DNA of 64,000 nt. Origin: Gigaspora rosea. Taxonomy: Eukaryota > Glomeromycota > Glomeromycetes > Diversisporales > Gigasporaceae. Below the pieces are notes generated by a model, which did not search any database, was not told where the DNA came from, and saw nothing but the letters and a program-made list of their open reading frames with translations. Location: contig QKWP01000600.1 in NCBI GenBank assembly GCA_003550325.1, positions 121,313 through 185,312 of the forward strand, written 5' to 3'. The translations under genes and the position numbers were made by a program. Of the stretch, positions 56,246 to 64,000 are shown in pieces (the stretch's first letter is position 1; every line of letters starts with the position of its first letter).

Positions 56246-57178
56246 TAACAAAGCTTAAAATTTTTTTAACCAGATTTAAATTTTTTTATTATGATTTATA
56301 CTTGGACTTCTAGTTAAAGTTGTAAAGAAGAAACTTACTATACTAATAGTAATAAGATTATTAAAATTAGCTTAGTATATCACAAGATATACATTAAAAA
56401 AGGTTTAAATTTTTTAAGAAACTTTAAATAATTGCAAAGTTTTTTATTTAATTCTTGTAATATTCTGAACCAATCTTGGTAATCTTATCATTTTTGGGAT
56501 TATAGTTTTTTTTTATAATTTTTGTTAAATATTTGATTAAGGCTAGCATATTAGAAAATTAAGTTTTGATTAAAAAGATTTTAAGTTTTTTTATAAATTT
56601 TTTAGAACCTTAACTATAATTCTATTAGTCAATTTTAAGCATGGTAGTTATATAATTTTTAAAATTATTATATTTTTTTATATTTCAAAAAAGTAAAAGT
56701 ATATTTAAGTATCAAAAAAGTAAATACAGGTATATCAAAAATAAAAGTTTTGCTACTAGAATAGTTAAAAAACTATTAAAAGATCATCATGTGATCATAT
56801 AAATTTTAGCATTATCCAATTTTAGTATTATTCACAACATATAATAATGCTAAATTTTTAATTTTTTAAAAAAAATATTAGTCATTTTTAATATTAAAAA
56901 AAAAAATATTAGCAATAATAATCCTCTAGTAATCTTAATATAGTAATTATTTATAGTACTATGTTATAATAACACTATTATATAAACTAGATTATAGTTG
57001 GTTATAGTTAGAGTTTAGGGTTAAAATTAGAATTTATAGTAAAATTGTAAGAGAAACATTTTTTATTAATAGTACAATGAAGTTAATCTAGTAAAATTTT
57101 GAATTTAGAATGAGTTCTAATATAATAGTATTATGGATATAATTTTCTTTTTAAAATTATATAATAATTTAATATTAA
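56246..57178. other. No supported gene; outer inverted repeat
   Basis: AT-rich. 56688-56752 is the inverted counterpart of 44731-44795 (shared TTTTTGATATACCTGTAT and GCAAAACTTT). No coding sequence. Confidence 0.45.
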
Positions 57179-57552
57179 GGGTAGGGTGTACGTAGATCAT
57201 TTTTCATATGATCTACGTAGTATATTAAATTTTTATATAGTAAATAAAAAAATACTTCTAATAAAACTTTTTAACATTTTAACCAATTGGTATCAAATTT
57301 ATGTAATATATAGTTTAATCCAGTTTGTTTCTAATAGTGAAGTTGCGCAATATGTATTGATTTAAAAAAAATTAACTTCACATATAATAAAAATCTTCCG
57401 AGGTCACTATATGTTTTTCCTGGGTAGTACAAAGAATTGCTAATTCTGATTGGTCGAATCATGTGATGTTTACATGATATTATATGTTATTGTTACACAA
57501 TATTGATCTACATTCTATTTTATATGAATTTGAAAATGTTAATACCCTACCC
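57179..57552. mobile_element. TTAA-flanked MITE, copy 1 (374 bp)
   Basis: GGGTAGGGTGTACGTAGATC at the left, ACCCTACCC at the right, TTAA on both sides (57175-57178 and 57553-57556). Same family as 63154-63520. A TTAA duplication is the habit of piggyBac-type transposases. The open frame at 57484 crosses the end and is spurious. Confidence 0.65.
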
Positions 57553-57813
57553 TTAAAGTCATACAAACTTAATAACTTGATTCTTATAACTTGGCTAATT
57601 AAAAATTTTTTTATATTTATTATCTGGTTAGTTTTTCAAACTGAATGCAATTTCTTCACCTGTGTTACCTGTGTGAATTGAAATTAGGTGACCCAGATGA
57701 AAATAGGTTTTATATATATTATATATCACTTATTGATTTTATCAGTTTGAAATTATTTTTGAATCTCTGAATAATTGTCACTTATTGATAAAGCAAAAAT
57801 AAAAAACAAAATG

Positions 57814-58830
57814 TTGATACTGTCTAATTGCATACCATTTGCCAGAGACTTTTTTATGCATATAGACAGTATATGCAATTAGACAGTAATACTAAATTAC
57901 GTGATATATTAATTAACCAATTAAAATTAATAAAATTTTATTAACAATTTGCCTTTAAATATGAATTGTTTTGATCCAATAGTCCATTTTGGATGATTTA
58001 ACTATCAAAATGACTAGCTAATGAGACAATTCTAATGAGCCCAAAATTATTAAATCCATCACAAGAGTATCACAAGATTATTAATAATTTGTGTGCTTTA
58101 TATTTAATAAAGGATAAATATATGCAACGCACCCTGCGATATGCTAATTCATCGCACACATATATGTAAACATATATTGTAGATCTGTGTAACAAATGTT
58201 CTATATAACAAAAATTTAAATTAATATAAGGTTAGGGTAAGGGTTAGTGCTAGAAGTTAGAGTAAATGATAGTATATACGAAATTTTGCAAGGAATTTTT
58301 TTTGTTAAAGCGTGAAAGGTAGTTAAGTAGATGAAATTTTTTGATATTACAAATTTTAGAAAATTTCTTTATTTTGTTACACAAAGAAAATTTGCATGTT
58401 ACACCTGATCTTCAAATTTAATTGGTAGATTATTGGGGTGCGATATACAAGCACATCGCAGCATGCGATGCCTAATTAAGTCCTTTAATAAATATATACA
58501 AAGTTTTAATATAAAGTAAAATAAATTATTAACAATCTCATGATCCTGTAATTGGATTTTAACCATTTTGGGCTCATTAGAATCATCTTAGTAAGCTAAT
58601 CATTTTTGTAGTTAAATTATAAAACAGATCACTACTGTAGATCAAGAGTTATTCATATTTAAAATAATTTTTTTAAAATATTTTTATGCAGTTAAGTTGT
58701 ATTTTATTAATAAAAAAATAAAAATTCTTTATATATTATGCAAATAAAGAATTATGCATTTATAATTAGTAACCAAGTTGGAATGAAAATAGTATGCAAT
58801 TGAACAGTATATGCATTTAGACAGTATCAA
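57814..58830. mobile_element. 1-kb foldback element with TTGATACTGTCTAA ends
   Basis: TTGATACTGTCTAATTGCAT at the left and ATGCATTTAGACAGTATCAA at the right. Long arms of about 270 bp include two facing palindromic modules (57967 and 58544: ATTCTAATGAGCCCAAAAT / ATTTTGGGCTCATTAGAAT). The middle holds a copy of dispersed repeat family 2 with GCATCGCA / TGCGATG ends (about 58110-58480), probably a nested MITE. No coding. Confidence 0.65.
58262..58480 (+). repeat. Dispersed repeat family 2, copy B
   Basis: Counterpart of 6658-6860, within the foldback element at 57814. It ends GTGCGATATACAAGCACATC then GCAGCATGCGATGC; a mirrored GCAACGCACCCTGCGATATG lies at 58122. Confidence 0.5.
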
Positions 58831-59545
58831 CTGTATTCACAGTTTATTCTTTTGTTTAGAATAATAATCATGATAATATAAATTTATGAATCTCTTAAAC
58901 AAATACTAGAAATTTGACAAGTCAATGGTTTAAAAGTTAAAATCAGTAATTTATATGTAATATTGTAGAGATAAAGCAAAACTAAATGAAAACTTTGTGA
59001 ATTTGCAAAATATCCTTATCTAATACAATAAGGTAAAACAACAAAATTATTGCTCTGTAAAGGTATTCATTTTTGTTAAAGCAAATGTTAATAAGTCATA
59101 TACTCTCAGTCAATCTTCAAAGTAAAGTTTCGAGTCAAATAGCAATAAAGTAGGCTTTGCTATTAAATAAAGCGACATGATTTAATATACAGAACGAATT
59201 ACTGAATTATTCAACATAAATTAACATACCAACCGATTTGACCCGGGTTTCAAATCAGTGATCCGGGTCACCTGTTTTGACACGGGTAACCCGGTTTACT
59301 ATAACCCGGTTCGGAACTCAGTTTTTTTTAGATATCTATAGAAAAATATATGTTTTTTACATATAAAATTGTTTGAAATTAAAAGCCCTTTTCGAATTTT
59401 ATGTTATGAAAACCAAAAATTAACTTTGCATGACCTAATAATGCTAAAATTTAAAAAGTTATTAAACTTTATTGCGAGCAATTATTTCATAATATATTAG
59501 ATATCCTGCACCATATAAATTTCAAACAAGTATTACAAAAAAAAA
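58831..59545. other. 3' flank of the ADIP-like gene; GC-richer MITE remnant
   Basis: AT-rich, with a patch at 59222-59320 containing ACCCGGGT, GGGTCACC and AACCCGGTT. The patch resembles the termini of the 40374 hAT-type MITE but has no paired ends. No coding sequence. Confidence 0.4.
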
Positions 59546-61510
59546 TTATTTATTATGTTGTTGTTGTTTAATGAATTCAAAAATGGCACAAATCGTTTCT
59601 TCTTTTTTCTTAATTTCTTCGTTTTTTTGCCGAATTTTATCATCTTTCTGTCTAATTTCGCCATCTCTTTGTCTAATCTCACCATCTTTTTGCTTGATCT
59701 CATCATCTTTTTGTCGAATTTCGACGCCTTTTTGCTTGACTTCTTCATTTTTTTGTCGAATTTCGACATCTTTTTGCTTGATCTCATCATCTTTTTGCCG
59801 AATTACGTCATTTTTCTGCCGAATCTCGATATCTTTTTTCTTGATCTCATCGTCTTTTTGCCGAACTATATCATTTTTCTGCCGAACCCCGATATCTTTT
59901 TTCTTGATCTCATCATCTTTTTGTCGAATTATATCATTTTTCTGCCGAATCTCAATATCTTTTTTCTTTATTTCATCGTCCTTTTGCCGAATTACATCAT
60001 TTTTCTGCCGAATCTCGATATCTTTCTTCTTGATCTCGTCGTCTTTTTGCCGAATTACATCAGTTTTTTGCAGAATTTCGACATCTTTTTGCTTGATCTC
60101 ATCATCCTTTTGCCGAATTTCGACATCTTTTTGCTTGATCTCATCATCCTTTTGCCGAATTACATCGTTTTTTTGCAGAATTTCGACATCTTTTTGCTTG
60201 GTTTCATCATCCTTTTGCCGAATTACATCGTTTTTTTGCCGAATTTCGACATCCTTCTGCATGATTTCTATGATTTTTTGCCGAATCTCATCATTTTTAT
60301 GCCGAATTTCGACATCTTTTTGTTGAAAATCTTCAAAAATTGGTCGATTATTCCATTCAAACTTAAGAGCCAGTAAAAGATCTTTGACCTCTTCCTCCAA
60401 ATTCTGGGCAAAAAGTTCAAATGGAAGTTGAGTATGTGCCGCCCTAGAATTATACGACTCAGGAGTCTTTGTACACCGCATATATATTATAAACGTGTTA
60501 ATACTAGTGCAGAATTAATATCATTAACTTTCTTATCATAAATAAGCAAATACTTTTAGGCTGGCTAGTTCCGGATCTGACGCAAAGCGCATTTGTGTTT
60601 GAGAGCCTATAAACGAGGTAACTTGATTATGAACTTCAAAAAGTAACTTTCGTAATTTTGAATTTTCCAGTAATAAATCGTTGTCACGTGCATCAGCGTC
60701 TCTGTCTTGCTTAACATTAATAGGTGCATCTACATCACAATTAATGAATGATGTAGTATAATGCATGCTTTTCACTAGTTGTTTCCGGGGTGGGTTTACA
60801 CCCTGAGGACCACAAGTGGAATGATATTTATCACTTAGAAGTTTTTGCATTTTCTCTTTAAATCTGGTGTATTCCGTTTCGCGTTTTCTAATGTCATGCT
60901 ATAAACCGAAGAAATCACATAAGTGAAATGTGAGTAATATATAAAGATGGAATTAATATTTCGATTTATACCATAGCTTGTGATTTGACATTTTGTAAAT
61001 TAGCCTTCGTTTTGGTCAATTCATCTTTTGTTGAACGATGTTTTTCAAATTCTAATTGTAAATGGTCTTCAATTTTTCTGGTAAAAATAAACTCTTAATA
61101 GAACACATATTTCCAGGAAAACAATCCGAAAATAATGTTAAATGGGATGCAAATGCATTACATTAATTTAGCTCTCAAAGTATCTACTTCACGTTCGCTT
61201 AATTCTGCTCTCGTTTTTAAAGTTTTCTACGAATGAAATTAAATACAGTAAATAAGCTTTTTTTAATATCAATAAATGTAGTAGTAATCTATCAGCTTAC
61301 TATAGTGAATGTCAGTAACTCATAATCGCTTTGCAATTTTTGATGTTGATCGTGCATTTCTTCACGGTATGCAGCGTCCTGCTGCTGCTGCTGCAATAAC
61401 GCGGATACATATTCTACAATTTTGGTAGCCGATTCTTCATCTTTATTATTAAAAAAGTCTAAAGGAAAAACTTTGACATACTCAGGATTTACAGTTATAT
61501 TGTCAGCCAT
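59546..61510 (-). CDS. ADIP/SSX2IP-family coiled-coil protein with a C-terminal heptad array
   Basis: Five exons on the minus strand: 61510-61301, 61226-61162, 61077-60972, 60898-60554 and about 60466-59546, giving about 548 residues; phase is kept throughout. The last acceptor is the least sure: a weak AAAG at 60467 keeps frame. N-terminus MADNITVNPEYVKVFPLDFF, then ALLQQQQQDAAYREEMHDQ, TRAELSEREVDTLRAKL, KTKANLQNVKSQAMHDIRKR and ENSKLRKLLFEVHNQ: the layout of fungal ADIP (PF11559) proteins, related to SSX2IP and yeast Msd1, which anchor microtubules at spindle pole bodies. From about residue 285, some 33 heptads of the type IRQKDDE or IKKKDIE follow without break. Function at the microtubule organising centre is inferred from the family. 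The heptads may make a long rod or a charged single helix. Confidence 0.78.
59612..60325 (-). repeat. In-frame 21-nt tandem repeat coding the heptad array
   Basis: About 33 copies of a 21-nt unit, grouped as higher-order 42- or 63-nt blocks (IRQKNDV, IRQKDDE, IKKKDIE). Because the unit is a multiple of three, the antisense strand also stays open for over 250 codons in two frames; those are shadows. Confidence 0.85.
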
Positions 61511-62220
61511 TTGTTATAAGAAAACAATTTTTAAGAGCACAATATTTTTAATATTTTTGCTTATATCTGTATATCAGTATAATTACGCGTTAGCTGGCCA
61601 ATCAAGATACATATTTTTCGTGATTGTCGATACGGACACATAGGCTTGAGCCGAGCTACGAGCCAAACGGCTAAACGGGCTGATCACCGATTCGGCTCAT
61701 TTCGGCTCCAGGTCAAATAATGAAGAATCGGCTCTAAAAATGGCTCGGTTCGAGACCTTGAAGCCGAAAATGGAGCAATAATTCATAGACAGAAATTCTT
61801 GCCTAGCAGTCAGGTAGGGTACCTGGCATAGCAAAAAATTTAATGTGCTATATAGCATGCCAACTATTTAAATTCATGCCAAGATACCACTCCTGGAATG
61901 CCATTAAATCACATATACATAGTATAAAAGTATAAGTAAGAAAACTCTATATTTAATATGCCAAAATTCTTATTTTAAGGTCAAAAATTAATTATTTTTT
62001 TTTATTCTTTGGTGGTTCCGCCATATACTTTTATTAGTTTTTAGTTTAATGACCAAATTCATAACATATATTTACTAATTTATAAAAATATCACCACTTA
62101 GCTATCAATAAAGATGCCCAAAAGTACTATATCCTATTATGAATAAGTACCTCTTTTTTTAATATTTTAAACTTAAATATCTTAAAAATTAACTAATCAA
62201 ATTTAATAAAACTTTTTTAA
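61511..62220. other. 5' flank of the ADIP-like gene; GGCTC-rich MITE-like patch
   Basis: 61640-61780 has many GGCTC / GAGCC and CGGCT motifs (GAGCCGAGCTACGAGCC, ATTCGGCTCATTTCGGCTCC) in an AT-rich setting, like a decayed hAT-type MITE. No second end or duplication found. The rest is AT-rich and non-coding. Confidence 0.4.
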
Positions 62221-62227
62221 AATCTCA

Positions 62228-62470
62228 GGTTCAATAGCATAGTGGTTAGGGTGGTGATATATATTACATAATATTATTTTGCTATACCCTTTACCCCTCT
62301 CCTCCTTATATAAAAGAAATTTAATTAGCTATGATGAACTTCTATATTTAATTTAAGATTTTAGAAACCCTTTTCTTTCCTAAAATATTACGTAATATCT
62401 GTTATCACCCTTATACTCTAAGGTTACAAATTAGAAGGTTGCTAGTTCAAATCTTGTTGGTGGTAATGCT
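62228..62470 (+). repeat. tRNA-derived SINE-like head, split by a palindromic insertion
   Basis: A-box-like TAGCATAGTGG at 62235-62245 followed by TTAGGGTGGT. A B-box-like AGTTCAAATCT lies at 62454-62464. Between them, 62259-62400 is an insertion with ends ATATTACATAATATTATTTT and AAAATATTACGTAATATCT. Without it the two boxes would be about 75 nt apart, a little more than in a tRNA gene. It does not fold into a clean tRNA, so a SINE or tRNA relic is more likely than a working tRNA. Confidence 0.4.
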
Positions 62471-63153
62471 AGTTTTTATTAGAAAACTGAAATATCATAG
62501 AACCAGAAACCCAGAATATCAATAGATGGACTTAATATAGTAATTGGTAAAACAAACCCGGCAAGGTTTAACTTGTTAGTTAAACTTTACAATTTGGTTA
62601 AATGAAGTTATAAAACATAGTAAAAATCAAGTCACAAACTCCTAGCAGTGTTTTTTTGAAACCATGACCAGATTTGGTTGGGCAGAACCAAAGCCCAAGA
62701 TTAAAATTTAAAGAATAAAACTATATAGAACATATTTTCTACTATAGTCAACTTTAGGCTACAGATAAAGTAGTCTAAATCTTTTTTTATAACAATTTAA
62801 ATGATTATCTGTAACATATATATGTATCATATTTCTTATAAATTAATAATATCGGGAAATTAAAAACATTAATAATCTGTAATGATCTTCAAATTTATCA
62901 AATCAGTGCAGAAACTTGTTTAAAAAATTGCAAAGATCTTCAAAATTTAGATTTTTGCAGTTCTTTGCAGATTGTTTAACAAAAATCTGTGCAAATTTTT
63001 AAAAAGTATAATCTGCGATAATCTCCAAAATTATAACTACTATACTTACCTGCCGGTAAGAACACAATGGGAAAAACAATAAAAAAAACAAACCGATAAA
63101 TAAAAAAAAGCACTTTTTTTTTATTTTTTTAATTTTATTTTTTTTTAATTTAA
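62471..63153. other. No supported gene
   Basis: AT-rich with ATCTGCAAAGAA / GATCTTCAAA-type short repeats near 62870-63020 and a poly-T tract at 63110-63150. Nothing coding. Confidence 0.4.
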
Positions 63154-63520
63154 GGATAGGGTGAACGTAGATCATTTATCATATAATTTTAGTAGTACAA
63201 TGAGATTTATATAGAAAATAAAAATGTGCTACAAATAAAGCTTTTTACATTGTTATTAGTTTAGCCAAAAATTTTATAATATGTAGTACAAAATACTCTT
63301 TTTATAATAGTAAAGTTTTAATAAATATAGTATTTGAAAAAATTATACTTCTATATGTCATAAAGTTTTCCCAAGTCAGCTCAAATTTTCCTTAGTTACA
63401 CAAAAATGATTAATTCGGATTGGTTGAATCTATGTTGTTTACTATCGTGATTGGTCGATTACCTGATTTCATATAATCACAACGTGATCACTATTAAAAT
63501 GATCTACGTTCACCCTACCT
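63154..63520. mobile_element. TTAA-flanked MITE, copy 2 (367 bp)
   Basis: GGATAGGGTGAACGTAGATC + ATTT at the left and AAATGATCTACGTTCACCCT at the right, TTAA at 63150-63153 and 63521-63524. It shares with copy 1 the interior GATTGGTYGAAT and ACTTTTTACAT-type blocks. Confidence 0.65.
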
Positions 63521-63548
63521 TTAAAATTCGAATAAAACAGATGTTGGG

Positions 63549-63743
63549 AGGACCCCAAAGAACTCTAATACAACTCAAATGACATTAAAAAAGGAAATTT
63601 TGCATAGAAATTCACCAAACGTTGCATTTTTATAGAGTAAATTTTCAAATTTTGCTCTATTTTATATATTTATTTGGCTAAAATACTACTAAAATTATAC
63701 AAACTCAGATCTGAGTAGTATCAGAGTTTTTTGGGGTCCTACG
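63549..63743. mobile_element. GGACCCC..CTCTAAT palindromic MITE, copy 2
   Basis: AGGACCCCAAAGAACTCTAA at the left and AGAGTTTTTTGGGGTCCT at the right, related to 40166-40355. Confidence 0.6.
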
Positions 63744-63849
63744 GTGAGAATAAAAAGTAAATTTCCGAGTATTCCCATAATTGGAATTTACTTTTATTCC
63801 CATGTACACGTACATACATGTACACTACTTTTTTTTTATTTTAAATTTT

Positions 63850-64000
63850 TTTTTTTATAATTCGAATTAATTTGAATTTTATTTTATTTTTTTATAATTC
63901 GAATTAATTCGAATTTTATTTTATTTTTTTTATAATTCGAATTAATTCAAATTTTATTTTATTTTTTTATAATTCGAATTAATTTGAAATTTATAATTTG
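63850..64000 (+). repeat. AATTCGAATTAATTYGAAT minisatellite at the window edge
   Basis: At least four direct units of about 45 bp, each TTTTATTTTATTTTTTTATA + ATTCGAATTAATTYGAA, continuing beyond the window. Confidence 0.75.

Noticed and set aside
59555..60376. Two long plus-strand open frames (273 and 251 codons) opposite the ADIP-like gene
   Set aside because: They are shadows of the 21-nt in-frame repeat: any repeat with a unit divisible by three stays open in other frames. The minus-strand frame joins upstream exons with correct phase.

Overview
This window is an AT-rich, repeat-dominated stretch of a eukaryotic nuclear genome. The short spliced introns, the fungal-type protein families and the density of decayed Gypsy, hAT, MULE and Tnp2-type elements suggest a fungus. 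An arbuscular mycorrhizal fungus of the Rhizophagus type is my best guess (inference only; no marker gene was available to prove it). There are two assembly gaps: 305 N at 24588-24892 and a single N at 48162.

Only three host genes look intact. (1) A TMEM184/DUF300 membrane protein with six exons at 10393-12024 (+), 388 aa. (2) A three-exon gene at 13030-15869 (-), 886 aa, which joins a type II membrane anchor, a GT-A-like region and an alginate-lyase-like C-terminal domain. It converges on gene 1. (3) A five-exon ADIP/SSX2IP-family coiled-coil gene at 59546-61510 (-), about 548 aa, whose last exon is a long array of near-perfect heptads. All three give consistent reading phase across every intron I could place.

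The rest is transposable-element territory, often several layers deep. At 21101-36869 lies a decayed Ty3/Gypsy element: LTRs of about 830 bp, PBS, gag, protease, RT, RNase H, integrase, an extra 3' ORF and a PPT. Its protease active-site codons are split by a 4.5-kb hAT element (24287-28807) that carries a dead BED/hAT transposase. Its 3' LTR is split by a 1.7-kb foldback element (34721-36442). Both insertions have clear 8-bp target duplications. At 38074-39181 is the 3' end of a second LTR element on the minus strand. At 42506-43431 is a Tnp2/DUF4218 transposase remnant. At 45732-48996 is a MULE/FAR1-type transposase relic, itself cut by a palindromic element.

From 49738 to 55586 there is a satellite of about 22 units of roughly 240 bp. 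Each unit carries what look like a 5' splice site, a branch point and a 3' splice site around an 8-nt 'exon'. The array ends exactly at a 246-nt coding-like exon flanked by the same splice motifs. This is the most unusual structure in the window. The MULE relic and the satellite lie together between inverted 45-bp termini (44808-44852 and 56201-56245) that could bound a composite element of about 11.4 kb.

Many small non-autonomous elements can be delimited by target duplications: hAT-type (8 bp), 9-bp-type, TTAA-type, TTA-type and TA-type. A palindromic module of about 100 bp (core TACCATTCGATTCGTCTCG and its mirror) recurs in at least nine places, inside otherwise unrelated elements.
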